Source: Mantis religiosa
Taxonomy: Eukaryota > Arthropoda > Insecta > Mantodea > Mantidae
Assembly (NCBI GenBank): GCA_030765055.1
Contig: CM060947.1
Location: 53,856,395-53,920,394, forward strand
DNA: 64,000 bases
Reading direction: 5' to 3'
Below, one piece after another: positions 33,368 through 44,815 of the stretch (positions are counted from its first letter, which is position 1; each line of letters begins with the position of its first letter). A program made the position numbers and the translations under genes. The notes beneath the pieces are model-generated. The model saw nothing but the letters and a program-made list of their open reading frames with translations. It had not been told where the DNA came from and did no database searches.

Positions 33368-33990
33368 TATAATTTATGTGGTTTACTCAATTTTAAACAT
33401 ATTTAATACTGGTTTGAAATTAATCTAAGTGTGTGTGGCACTTCCTGATGAGCACTCTCAAGCCAGTGAAAAAAGCTTGAGCTACTTAGTGATGGTTAAT
33501 GTCCAAAGGGACATTTTAATCTTGGCTAGCCTGTTGGGCCCATTAGGCCAGTGATTGCAAAATACAGATAGCAGCAAGATAATATTTTTCAGTTTGATAT
33601 TGTTTATTGCATGTGCTTTTTGGGATTCAAGTATGAACTTTTATCTTGTGTTTGAATTATATAGAAAAGGAAGAATGTTGGTAAGCCTAAAATAGCTGCC
33701 TCAAAAACAATGTAAGTACTAACCTCCAAACTACATCAACTCAGGTAGGCCCAATTCCAGCTGACATAAGTAGCTCAGCTAAGAAACTTAAAGACAATGA
33801 AGGGATGCAGTAACTTATTAAAAGAGAAAGGATTAGGGTCTCTAATACACCATTTAGCACAGTGGAGTAGAGGGCAATGCAGCACAGAAGAGGAAGCAAG
33901 GGGAAACTGGAGGAAGACTAAGCATATGGTTCAGGAATGCATTGAAAACCTCAGAGGTGTTCTTTTAAGTTACAATTTTTTAAATATATA
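33368..33990. other. No recognisable feature
   Basis: AT-rich, no motifs. A short open frame at 33797-33991 (KHMVQECIENLRG) could be a LINE tail fragment, but the match is too weak to call. Confidence 0.3.
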
Positions 33991-34672
33991 GTGCGATCCA
34001 TATAAACTTGAACCAATAATTTTACACACGTGCAACTTTTGGAGAATATAATGCAAAATATGGAGATTACATTACACTACTTACATCTCAGAGAAAATGT
34101 TGGAAGTGTCCTCCACCATCACTTATGGATCGTTAGTCCCATTTTGTATGATACGACTGTAGACACTGAAGTTTATGGACATTTTTGGAACAGCGGGATC
34201 ATATGGAATTGAGAGAAGGTTATCTCCAGCAAGATGCAGTAACCTTCCATACGTCTAATGACACCATGGAACTTGTAACCAGTTTCTTTTGATAATCGAA
34301 TGATCTCAAAAGGTCTGTGGCCCCCCAGATCCCCTGACCTAAACTCACCGGACTTTTGTTGTGGGGGTATCTAAAAAATACAGTGTACAAGATACGCCAT
34401 GGATATTTGATGTTCTCAAGGAATTCATTCGAACTGAAATAAGTAACATTGGCGACGATACTCTCCATAAAACTTCAGAGAATATGGTGAGACGAGTCAA
34501 ACATGTATAGATACTGGTGGAGGATACTTCCTGCATTTTCTCTGAGATGTAAGTAGTATAATATAATCTCCTAATTGTGTATTTAATTATCCCAAAGTTG
34601 CACGTGTATCCTATTATTGGTTCAAAATGTATGGCCTGTTGAAATGGTTCAGGTTTATTTGGATCGCAATTT
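33991..34672 (+). mobile_element. Short DDE transposon with about 140-160-bp terminal inverted repeats
   Basis: The left end (gtgcgatcca ... cacgtgcaact ... ctacttacatctcagagaaaatg ... tcctccacc, to about 34115) matches the complement of the right end (34520-34672) in order, with small indels. The middle encodes a remnant of a mariner-like transposase: YLQQDAVTFHTSNDT (second Asp) and RSPDLNSPDF (third Asp), with stops and a shift before a GYLKNTVYK-type block. The N-terminal half is missing, so it is a deletion derivative that needs a transposase from elsewhere. Confidence 0.85.
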
Positions 34673-34674
34673 AT

Positions 34675-36115
34675 AATGTAGCTTTTATTAACTTCCGTAA
34701 GAGATGATATTTTTAAACTTTCAGGACATGTTTATTACAATATTATGCATAGTTTAACACAAGACGTTTAAGAGTACTAAACCATTTCCTGGGTTAAAAA
34801 TATATTTAAAATACAGGAAAAACAGATTAATAAAATATGTTTACTTACAAAAATAAAATACCACCAAAACCCCATGTTAAAATAACCAAAGTCATTAACC
34901 TACTGCTGAAAAAGGCTCGACAATGTATTTCTAATAGATTAAGAGAAAAGCTACATTGAATATAACTAATTTAACATTGCAAAGATATGGCCTTCTGGAG
35001 TGTCTTAAGATATTACATGACAAATGACACGTGTATCTACAATTTTATGGGAAGAGTCTTAAAAGTCCTTCTCGTTCTGAAACATTTTTGCGCTGTATAA
35101 CTGCAAAGCCTCGTAAATGAAATACAACTTACTACATAAATACGTGGATGCCATTAAATAAACTTATATATAGTACAAGTTTTGTAGAATTAAGATTTTT
35201 GAAAATTTTCTTGTTACTGCATTGCCTTCTAAAATACCGGTGCTTTTCTAAAATGATAAGTATTATTTATTTCCCTATTTATTTGTCTATCACTTATGTG
35301 TAATGTATTCCGTTATTGCCATTTTACTTGCAAATAAATATGTAATGAAGGTTACTGAAGAATGGGTGGAGAAATTATGATTTTTTTCCGTTATTTATGT
35401 ATTCTGAAATCATGAATGCCATGAAATGTCATGTTCACAATACCGTACTTCTGCTGTTTACTGTAGAAAGTATCAACGTATAGCACTGAATGAGTTTTTG
35501 TACAACTTGGAAGTCCAGCTCCGTTCCCTTGATAAGCTTTCATTACACCCTCAAGCCTTAGGGTAGAGGTAAGGTTGGAAGACCTCTTAACGTTTGCAAG
35601 GAAATGCTTGTTCCAAAACCTCGCCGGTGTTATCTCTGTCCATGAATCGCGAGTCGAAGTTTGGAGCCTAGAGTTGCCAACTTTGGAAAACGTGAAGTAC
35701 CTACCTTGGTTTTATCTCACACGGGACATTAGGTTGCTTACCTGGGTTTAACAAGTGTTAGTCAGAGATAACAGCACCCTAATTACGTCACGACGGTATC
35801 TAGACAAGCGCGAGCTGATGTTCTTATGTTTCAGCCCAAACTTAACTGTGCGCTGTTCTTTCAGCAATTTTTGGGAATGGCTCTTAACCAAACTTTAAGA
35901 CAGGGAGTTCCTCAAAACTATATTCAATACCTTACGTATTCCTATACCAGGCAATGGAAAATTTGTGCATAATATGAAACAAAATACAACATGACTTTTT
36001 CTATTCATGTTTCTTCCAACCATACTTAAAGTTTAATTTTGTATCTGCTTCACGTTGGTCTAGATAACCTTTACAGAAATACCTTCACTAAAGTATTGGT
36101 TACAGGTACAAAAAA
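34675..36115. other. No recognisable feature
   Basis: AT-rich to 35500; 35510-35850 is more balanced in composition but without motifs. Nothing to annotate. Confidence 0.35.
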
Positions 36116-36116
36116 G

Positions 36117-36350
36117 GTCCGTATCGGTAGCGTAGATGGTAGCATGTCTGCCTCACGTTCAAGATGTCCCAAGTTCGAATCTCGGTCAGGGTCAGCTTCC
36201 TGGATAACTCTTTCTCTTTATTTTTCCTTATCATCAAAGACGAATGTCGGGTAACTAAGCTCTATTGACCTTGGGATCATTTGAGTATCATTTCATCCAC
36301 ATTCACCGTCCGATATGTTTTAACGTTGGAAGACTAAATTACAAAAAAGG
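36117..36350 (+). mobile_element. tRNA-derived SINE, family 1
   Basis: Well-preserved head: A box GGTAGCGTAGATGG and B box AGTTCGAATCTCGG. The body keeps the family landmarks through CCGATAT and TAACGTTGGAAGA, then an A-rich tail. acaaaaaagg occurs just before the element (about 36109) and again at its end (about 36341), a likely target duplication partly blended with the tail. Confidence 0.9.
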
Positions 36351-36354
36351 TATA

Positions 36355-37180
36355 AAAAGTTAGCCGATTCGAAAGTCAAATTTCTGACCCTGCTGCTGTC
36401 AAAATGTTAAATACACGCATTTTCTCCACTAACACTTCTGAAAAGAAGCTTAGCCTTCTATCTAATACTGGTCGTGGCTGACCTAGGTGACCCATTATTT
36501 TTTTCGGGGGTTATCCGGGTCGTCAGGAGAATGCTGGATAGGTTAATTACATACCCCAAATTTCCTGTCCCTGCACATAATCTTCATTACCATCTCTCAT
36601 CTAGTGGCCTCTTTCAGAGTAGAAGTGTCGGTGGCTGTCACGTGGCAGGATGATATGTTCCTTGTAAACATTTTCTCCTTTCATAGGACGATTTCCGGTC
36701 TCTGAACTGACCTGCTGGACCATTTCTGGACCACAGAGGGTGGAATGTGGGTTGTGCTTGCCTGCCGGGGAGTATCAAACTAGTAAATAGTAGGAAACCT
36801 ACCCTCTGTACTGTCTTTACTCTTTGTGATGGCCACCCTTGACTCCTTTCGCCTCATCCTTCCTTCCGGGGATGCCCCACTTGGGGCTTAGGTGCAATAA
36901 ACCACAGGTTTGTTTGCCTAATCCCCTCTATAATAATTCTAACCCTAATCTATATTAGGTTAATCGCAATAAAAATTTGTAGAAATGCTTCACTTGCAAA
37001 TTTTTATACGTATAGTACAAATAGCAGAATACAGTAAGCTTCAACGATATTCATATCTTTTAAGAGTTTGTAACTATGTAAAGCATTTAAAATGCCGTTT
37101 TCTTTGTATAAACGAGAGGTTCAGACATTGAAGCAAATAACAAGGAACAATGTATCTCGCAAATGGTTAAATTCACGAAC
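36355..37180. other. GC-richer non-coding block of unknown origin, then AT-rich flank
   Basis: 36470-36920 is clearly GC-richer than its surroundings (for example CTTCCGGGGATGCCCCAC) and lacks ORFs. It has the look of an interspersed repeat (SINE or LINE untranslated region), but there is no second copy in the window and no RNA polymerase III boxes that I can see. Confidence 0.3.
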
Positions 37181-37186
37181 AAATAT

Positions 37187-37562
37187 TGTGACTTTGTGGG
37201 ATCATGGAATCAAAAGTCCAGGTTACAAACACAACAAAATGCACTTTATTTCCGTAGAAATACGCTTCGTACAGATACACAATACAACATACAAGGTCAA
37301 CAAACACAGCTGTTTACCCGCAAGCGTTCAATTACCGACTGACTCTCTTTTTCGCGGGCGGGCTGCCTTTTTATAGATTACTAACACTCCAGAAATTTCT
37401 CAAACAATCGAGACCCGGCTAGAACCAAGGCGAACTCTCGAGAAATCCGTCTTCTCGCCCCTCCCCCCCCCCCCCCGCCGTTTCGGCGAGCCCTTATGTA
37501 CACACTGTACTGCGCATCCCTTTGAATGCCATGTCGCCTCGATCAACAATGGCCTGGCGACA
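37187..37562 (-). mobile_element. Solo LTR, family A (minus orientation)
   Basis: 376 bp. On the minus strand it starts TGTCGCCAGGCCATTG and ends CCCACAAAGTCACA. The AATAAA block (TTTCTACGGAAATAAAG) is conserved, and a TATAAAAAGG promoter-like box lies at about 37372. Flanks atat (37183-37186) and atat (37563-37566) form a perfect 4-bp target duplication. A C-rich run (about 37447-37475) lies inside. Confidence 0.88.
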
Positions 37563-37569
37563 ATATTAT

Positions 37570-38500
37570 AACTTAACTCGCTTTATGTAAAAGTCATTCA
37601 GTATTAAAGGGACTTAGACACTGGTTCTCGAAAAATCAAGTCAGGCACTTTTAACCGTATTAACGGTTGAAAAACCATTTTTTTTGAAACATTTTACGTG
37701 CAAAGGATAGTTTGGGTGAATGGATTTTCTTCAAAACTTTCGTGTTCCATCTTTACATAAGGCTAAAATTAAATACCAATTTGGTGGTTTGGCCACTTTT
37801 CGTTTTTGATTTGCACAATTCACACACTCGGGCTCTCACACATGCACAAATACGCAATGCATTTCCTTTTTCTTTCTTCTTCATTTGGTTGGAGTCAGGG
37901 AGCGTTAAAACGTGAAATAATTTTGTTATGGCATTTTGGGATGGAATACAGTTCCTACTAAAGAATACAATTCTTACTATGTGCTGGTAGTGAAACCATT
38001 GAGTGCAAAAAAGAAATTATGTTTGGATAAATGTCTACCTGTATACATGTATGTATTTATATATCTGTCTTTAAACTTTAAAATATTTTATTTCCCTTCC
38101 ACAAACGTGGTAACATATAAGTAGTTTCAAATTTGCCTTCTTTACTTTTTCTGTAAAATGTTCCTTCAGCATTGGCCAGTGCACCACTGATACCTCCACT
38201 TCCACATGGAGGATCATACCTATCAGAAGAGAAACAGCTATAGTAATGGCAGAGTTATTTGCGCCCAATCTGGTGGTGCTGGGTTCAAACTACGTAAAAG
38301 CAGTTAATCAGATTACTGGGTTAACTTTGGAGTGAATCCAATTTTAATTTTTCACGTTTATTTAAAATTTAAAGTAATCTTTGAACATAACATGGTTACG
38401 ATTACCTGCAAATACCAATAAATCAGTGGCGTACTATTCATTGGTTTAGAACTATTGGAAAAGTGTCCTACACCAAAGTTCTCAATTAACTTCTTCAAAC
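37570..38500. other. No recognisable feature
   Basis: AT-rich. A weak tRNA-like string (TGGGTTCAAACTACG) at about 38280 hints at an eroded SINE, but nothing else supports it. Confidence 0.3.
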
Positions 38501-38504
38501 ATCG

Positions 38505-39398
38505 TTTGAATTTCAATAAAGAATGATCATAATTTTTTTACGGCCATAATTTTTCGCACTAAAATTCAATCTTATTATATTCTGTTAGCTTAATGTGAAA
38601 CAAACACAAGGTATTAGTTCCATTGTTGGTACTCCTGGCCCCGCCTGTGAGAACCAGGCAAGTTTAGGCATGTTTAGTATCGCCTACCGCTGCAGTGGAG
38701 GTAACACGCGAGAAACAATATGCGGCTTTGAGATTCTGCTTTCTTCTCAACAAGTATTCAATTGAGGCCTATACAATGTTACAGCAGGCCTATGGAGAGT
38801 CTGTTCTTCTCTACAGCACAGTTTGAAGGTGGTTTAAAATGTTTAAAGAGAGGAGACAATCGTTTTCAAAGGAAGGTGGACCCGGTGCTCCAGTTACTGC
38901 TCTTACAGAAGAAAACATCAACACTGCTGCTGCCACTGCGAGAGAGGATCGACGAATTAGCTTAAGATAACTTTCTGAAATACTGAAAATTTCATTGGAT
39001 GCCAAATTTCAATGAAGCAGGCTGGATGCTGCACCACGAAAATGCGCGGCCGCATATTGCCAATGTTGTTGCTTAATATCTTGCAAAAATCAACGTGAAG
39101 TGCATCCCTCACCCTCCCTATAGTCTGGATTTTGCCTTTTTCTATTCCAAAACTTGAAGAAACGCCTTCGTGGGAGGCATTATCCATCATCAGAAACAGT
39201 GGTGAAGGCTGCGGAGGCGATTTTGAAGGATTTCTCAAAAAATTGTTTCCAGCATGTTTTTGAAGACTGGCAGAAACGCTGGGACAAGTGCATCGCATTC
39301 AGGGGAGATTATTTTGAGAAGGACCATCAAAATTATGAGGAAGAGTAAAGGTACGTTGTCGAAAAAGATTGTGATCATTCTTTATTGAACAGCCCTCG
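38505..39398 (+). mobile_element. Internally deleted mariner element, copy 2 (keeps the N-terminal half)
   Basis: Shares its leading and trailing 150-200 bp with copy 1 (4311-5223): caataaagaatgatcata at the left, and the right end gaacagccctcg at 39398. The left terminal repeat is eroded. It keeps the transposase N-terminus that copy 1 lacks (helix-turn-helix region, about 38770-38990, ending ...REDRRISLR then a stop) and then jumps at about 39000 to the block just before the second catalytic Asp (CACCACGAAAATGCG, where the Asp codon is now GAA). The C-terminal piece KKRLRGRHYPSSETVVKAAEAI (39154-39340) follows. The first Asp region is deleted. Confidence 0.87.
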
Positions 39399-39399
39399 T

Positions 39400-40078
39400 A
39401 CATTTTTTGTATGTACATCTCAAAACGTGTATTTTTGGTAAACTTGGTAGTATAGGGTAGAGAAACAAAAGATCTAAACTGAGGGCACGTTGAAACTTCT
39501 CACTAAACAACAAATTTAGTAGTACTGTTACGCCAATATGCAAGCCTACAATTCAGACAACCGCAGACATGGTTGAAGGAGCGTTAGTGAACCACAAGTT
39601 AGACTAACAATGTAGAAGTAACTTGCATGCTTTAGATAGAGTAAGTTACATCAAGTGAGAGTGAAATTCACGGGCAAGTTAGACCACACAATTTGTGCTT
39701 TTCTCCGTATTGGGTTTACTTTGGCAATATCTTGAGAATGTGTAGGAAACATTCTTTCTCTAACGCTATGCAAAACCAACCTTTTATAGACAGAGGAAGA
39801 ATTGCATTACAATACAAACATTCAATATGTGATTTCATCGAAAGTATACGTTAAAGAACTCCTTGATTTAAATTACAGAATTACGGGATCTTACTCTCGC
39901 AGCATGCGTTGGTGATTGTTAAAACAGAGGAAATCAGTTAAATTAGCTGCTAAATTTAATGTAAACTAATAAATGAACTGTTTGAACAAAGCTGTCGACT
40001 ATTTAAGGATGTGCGTATCAGAGGTAAAGATAAAAGTTCTTCTGTTATTGTACAAACTGAGTTATGAATATTTTCAGC
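39400..40078. other. No recognisable feature
   Basis: AT-rich non-coding sequence, no motifs. Confidence 0.35.
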
Positions 40079-40089
40079 TTAATATTGTT

Positions 40090-40397
40090 TAGTCCTGCGC
40101 CGTGGTGTAGCGGGCTAAGGATGCATACGTTGGTCCCTGGCCACGGAAAGCGGCCCGGGTTCGATCCCCGGATTTTACGTCCCAGGTATAGGACCGGTCC
40201 CCACTCAGCATCGTGAGGAAGGCGGCCCTGGTCACGAAAACCAACATTCCGGCTGGGGGATGCCGAGATGCTGACCACATCTCCTCACCTTGGATGGTCG
40301 ACTACCTCTGCCGTGCGTAATTGGGCGCGAGGCCGGCAGTCGGTTTGGTAGGCCCTGGCCCTCTTAGGGCTGTCGCGTCAGGGATTTATTTTAATAT
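40090..40397 (+). mobile_element. tRNA-derived SINE, family 2, complete with target duplication
   Basis: GC-rich, starting GTCCTGCGCCGTGGTGTAGC. The A box region is GGTGTAGCGGGCTAAGG and the B box is GGGTTCGATCCCCGG. A long body (CATCGTGAGGAAGGCGGCC ... GGGCTGTCGCGTCAGGG) and an AT-rich tail follow. ttaatattgtt is present at 40079-40089 and 40398-40408, a perfect 11-bp target duplication. It is the only copy of this family in the window. Confidence 0.88.
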
Positions 40398-40501
40398 TTA
40401 ATATTGTTGAAATTCTTGTCATTTTTCCTTTTCCTTTGAAGTTACTGTGTTTTGTATACTGAAAGATGAATGTCAGAGAAAGTGCAACATGCTTGCTATA
40501 T

Positions 40502-40919
40502 TGGAAAGACAGAGTCAAACTGAAAAATTCAATGCCATAGCTGGTATTTGAACCACGGATCTTCTGGTTTCCATCCAGCCGCTCTAACCTTTGAGCGACT
40601 ATGTCCAACGAGCCGACATGACATTAAATTCTCCAACTGACTTATATTTTTCCCGGTAAACACTTAGGAGTTCTCATAAACACATGAGACAACTACCTTA
40701 ATGGCGACTTACAACTTTTAAGTACTTCAAGGCCCGGGCTTTATAGTTAACCACTATTAGGTCAATTAATGTAAATTAATTGTCCTTTCACACTGGACGT
40801 GTGTAGACTAAAGTATGGAAAGATAGAGTCATCTCTGACTCTATTGACTCTGTTGACTGACTATCTTTCCATACTTTAACCTACACACGTCCAATGTGAA
40901 AGAACAATTAATTTCCATG
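40502..40919 (-). repeat. tRNA-like unit of the fold-back family with a 59-bp-arm hairpin
   Basis: 40502-40660 read on the minus strand is tRNA-like (GGTTCAAATACCAGC B box, framed by AATTTTTCAGTTTGACTCT). After a linker come two inverted arms, 40768-40826 and 40861-40919 (core tttcacactggacgtgtgtag), matching over about 59 bp with few differences and separated by a 34-bp loop made of GACTCT/TTGACT repeats. The same order of modules occurs at 42728-43612. Confidence 0.8.
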
Positions 40920-40924
40920 CTTTC

Positions 40925-41733
40925 TGTATTACTATATTCTTAAGAATAAATATATATATTATTACATTGTATTTCTTGTTTGTACATTAGTCATTTATAC
41001 ACATTGGATTTAATCATATTGATTTATCGTCTTGCGCTTTGACGATGCTATGCATACCACGTAATTATTACAGCTAATATATATCTATGAATTGCTTTGT
41101 ATAATCTATGAATCTATGTATGATCTCATATTATACCTGACGATGCTATGAATTACACTGTAACTTTTACAGCAGATAATAAATAAACTGTTTCTGAATC
41201 ATAGCGCTGGAAAATGTAAATTGTAGTGCTTTATCTACAAACTTCTGCAGTATAAATAATTTTTCTGTTTAAAATGGCTGTTTCCATAGTGATATTAAGT
41301 GTTGGCTACTATGAGTCACTGAAATACTAAGTGGTAAGTCCCCTTGTGGCTCCGATATGTATGTCCTAACCCGAGCATAGATTTTAGGCGCCATCTATTA
41401 CCGACTATCGATCACAGTAAACTTATCCATAATATGAGGAATTTCAAGACACCAAAGGTAAGAAATTTAGAAATACATGGTTTTTTATAAGTCCTACCTA
41501 CTTCATGACTAGCCAATTTAAGCTCATAAAAAGGAAAGTATTTCTGTACACATAGTGCTGTACCTGAAAATTTGATGGTATAATGTCTGCTGTCTATAAA
41601 CCATGTGCACCAAATATCTGCTGCGGAGTAGAACCGCAACGCCAAAAACTGAAGCCTGGAAAGTGCACCATGCAACCACTTGCAAGTAGCTGCTGGATAT
41701 CATTCGTCAGTTCCATAGGAAGTTACGCTCAGG
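40925..41733. other. No recognisable feature
   Basis: AT-rich sequence with low-complexity patches; nothing to annotate. Confidence 0.35.
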
Positions 41734-41743
41734 GTTAAACAAT

Positions 41744-41961
41744 TCCAGTCCGCCTCGGTAGCGTAGATGGTAGCGTGTCTACCTTTCGTTCAAGAGGTCC
41801 TGAGTTCGAATCTCGGTCAGGGTGAGTTATTTGGATGAGGTTTTTATCCGGGGTTTTCCCTCATCCTGAAAGACGAATGTCGGGTAACTAAGCTCTATGG
41901 ACCCTGTGCACATTTGAGTATCATTTCACCCCTTCCACTCATCGTCCGATATGGCAACGCA

Positions 41962-42040
<79 letters not shown>

Positions 42041-42044
42041 ATAT
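41744..42044 (+). mobile_element. tRNA-derived SINE, family 1, with expanded (AAAT)n tail
   Basis: A box GGTAGCGTAGATGG and B box GAGTTCGAATCTCGG are intact, and the body is complete through CGTCCGATATGGCAACG. The tail is about 80 bp of AAAT repeats. ttaaacaat occurs at 41735-41743 and 42045-42053, a 9-bp target duplication. Confidence 0.93.
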
Positions 42045-42053
42045 TTAAACAAT

Positions 42054-42727
42054 GCCTCACGTACAAATCTGTATTATTATGCCCGTGTGTTCCCATGTAT
42101 TCTGGACACATTTTCGGTTACTTCCAGCTATACTCCACACCCGACTTTTAGCACACAGACCCCACATAGAGCAGAGATGATGCCATCAAATTCTCAAGCG
42201 TATACAGGGGTGAACATAGTGGTAGTTCCCTTGTAAGTAATATATTATCAAATTTTAAGCTCCTTTTCACATCTGAAACACGTTTTACTCTGTTACTTGC
42301 TAAATTCTACATATTATTTAACCTTTCTAATTTTGAGAACTACAGTAAGTGCTTTCATTGCAACCCTGAATTCTAGAGTACTGGATTCTACCTAAAGCAA
42401 TCTAATAATTCCCTGTTGCTTGAGTTCACTGTACCTTCAGCTACACTAGCATAACATTTTAACATTTTGATTAAAATCCCACAAATAAAATGTGTCTTGC
42501 ATTCTCTGGGAAAAGCGCCGATGTCCCACTTACTTGGGACCAATTTTGTATAATTTTGCATCATTTTAAAATCGTAAGGTAAAGCCGAAAACATTCTTCG
42601 TACAACGGTAAAACCCTAAGGAAGAGACAAATCCTTAGGATATACAGATGATAGTATCTTCATACCACGCAAAAAAGCCAAATAAGTTTTTAGGTATTAA
42701 CTATTTCTGAAATATTCGTTGTTATAC
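42054..42727. other. No recognisable feature
   Basis: AT-rich to mixed sequence, no motifs. Confidence 0.35.
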
Positions 42728-43612
42728 ATAGAGTCAAACTGAAAAATTCAATTCCATGCCCTGGATTTGAACCACAGATCTCCTGATTTCCGTCTAGTCA
42801 CTCTTACCTATTGATCTACCATAACAAAGTGCCATCATGATATTAAATTCTCTAATTGACTCTTACAGTCTCCCTCTAAACCATTAGGGGATCTTGCATC
42901 CGAGATACACCGTTTGTGGCGACTTACTATCATAAGTACTTGAGACCCAGGCTTCATCATTTAACTCTTATTATTTAAGTTAATTGATGGAAATTAATCG
43001 TTCCTTCACAATAGCCGGGTATAGATTAAGGGTTTTGAGATAGAGTCAAACTGAAAAATTCAATCCCATGGCCGGGATTTGAAACACGGATCTCCTGGTT
43101 TCCATCCAGTCACTGTTACCCAACGTGCCGTGAAGACATTAAATTATCCAATTAACTCTTGAATACGAGAACCCCTAGTGATTTACTGGGAAAATATAGG
43201 AGTCAATTGGAGAATTTAATGTCATGACGGCGCGTTGTCCATGGTACCTCAATGAGTAAGAGTGACTGGACGGAAACCAGGAGATCAGTGGCTCAAATCC
43301 CCGCCATGGCATTGAATTTTTCAGTTTGACTCTATCTATCCAAAACCTTAGCCTATACATGACTCGGCCCGCTTTGGTAGCGTAGAAGAGATCCCAAGTT
43401 CGAATCTCGGTCAGGGTGAGTTACCTGGATAAGGTTTTTACCAGGGTTTTCCCTTATCCTGAAAGACGAATGTCGGGTAACTCTAGGCTCTATGGACCCT
43501 GGGTTTATTTGAGCTTCATTTCACCAATTCCATTCATCGTCCGATATGACTTAACGTTGGAGGACGTAAATCACGGTAAGTGTGAAGGAATGATTAATTT
43601 CTATCTATTAAC
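42728..43612. repeat. Tandem plus inverted tRNA-like repeat cluster (large palindrome)
   Basis: A unit of about 312 bp starts at 42728 (atagagtcaaactgaaaaa) and a second, partial unit starts at 43039 in the same orientation. From about 43188 the sequence returns as the inverted copy (ggagtcaattggagaattt ... tttttcagtttgactctat at about 43325). It runs on through ccaaaaccttagcctatac to 43365 and, after a SINE, resumes at 43577 (gtgtgaaggaatgattaat). Each tRNA-like module has a GGTTCAAATCC-type B box; at 43188 it reads on the plus strand. The palindrome spans about 42960-43612 around 43165-43187. Confidence 0.85.
43366..43576 (+). mobile_element. tRNA-derived SINE, family 1, inserted in the palindrome arm
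   Basis: A family 1 SINE whose A-box region carries a small deletion (GGTAGCGTAGAAGAGATCCC), with an intact B box (AGTTCGAATCTCGG) and a full body ending GTTGGAGGACGTAAATCA. It separates two parts of the palindrome's right arm, so it is younger than the palindrome. Confidence 0.88.
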
Positions 43613-44815
43613 TAAAATTCTTTATTCTTTTAGCTATCCAATATTTTATAACTTTGTCAAGTAGGAAGTCCTAGTTTTCTTTTCTGTGGTCTTATAAAGA
43701 TTTTAACATTATTTCTAAAATGTTTGCTAAATACTAGGCTAGAGGTACACAATGTTGGCAACGCACCTAAAGATAATGCTATGCTCATGTCGCCATTCTT
43801 ATGTTCCACTGTGTGTATCGGAGCTGTTTATAAGAATTGAATTCGGTATACAATTCTATGATAGGACTAATGGTCGTAATTTAGTCTTTGTTGCCATTCT
43901 AAGGAAATATTCCCATTTTATGATGAAAATGTTTTTGTCAAGGAAAATAAAGAAGAATCTCTTTCTATTTGTACTACACGTCATTTTCCACTACGTAAGC
44001 CCGTTATTGGAATGCCGATCGGCTTTTATTTCTTGTTACTGGGATATAAACACTTGAAAAACGGTATCGCCACAAAGCCTCCTGTGCTAATCTCAGCCTA
44101 CTAAAATAAACTGTTTCATTAACGAAATAATCTCAGTTTATGGGGAAGCGTTTATCGCTTAATGAAAGAAAATAACATCGATATCGACGTTGCAGTGCAG
44201 ACTCAGACTTATAATGAAAAAGTGAGTCTCGCATGCACACAAAGAGGTTAATTGCGACCCGGGACATGTCGGACAAACCACCACGTTGGTCTAATGGACA
44301 TAATAGAGCAGGTCCTACCGCGTCACGATTTCATTACACCCATTTAACCGTTTTTAATCAGGCGGGCAACTGTCGCACAGATCAGCATGGGGTGCGGTTG
44401 CATGCATAAACTCACGTCAGTTGTTTCTTCATGCCGACAACATAACCACCAGGGGCGATTTCATTTTTATTTGCCGCTGGCCGTGTTTTTCAAGCATATA
44501 GCAGCAATTCCCCCAACAGCCGTTGAAAAAGTCTGGTTTATAACGAAAGGGCAGTTTTTCGATTTCCGTTTATATTATGCACTTACTAGCACACTGTAAC
44601 AGTCACGCAATTTCCTTTACATTTATCTCTTCGCAAGTAATTCACTTTGCGGTCATTCCAGAAATATTTTAGTGCTTTTTAATAAATTAAAGAACAGAAA
44701 CCCTCATTTTAAAAATGCAAAACTAAAAGAAGTATTACAGTATATCAAATTTGCCAATTTTAGCGATACTGCTTTTTATTACAACCTTTTCACATGTATT
44801 AGGCTTATATGCATT
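43613..44815. other. No gene seen; possible non-repetitive island at 44080-44600
   Basis: 43613-44080 is AT-rich. 44140-44600 has balanced composition, no repeats and no long frames (for example TTAACCGTTTTTAATCAGG, AGGGCAGTTTTTCGATTTCC). It does not look like the surrounding transposon debris and could be unique host non-coding DNA. This is an impression, not a measurement. Confidence 0.25.

Noticed and set aside
40090..40200. Genuine tRNA gene
   Set aside because: B box is good, but the sequence is the head of a 308-bp SINE with an 11-bp target duplication.
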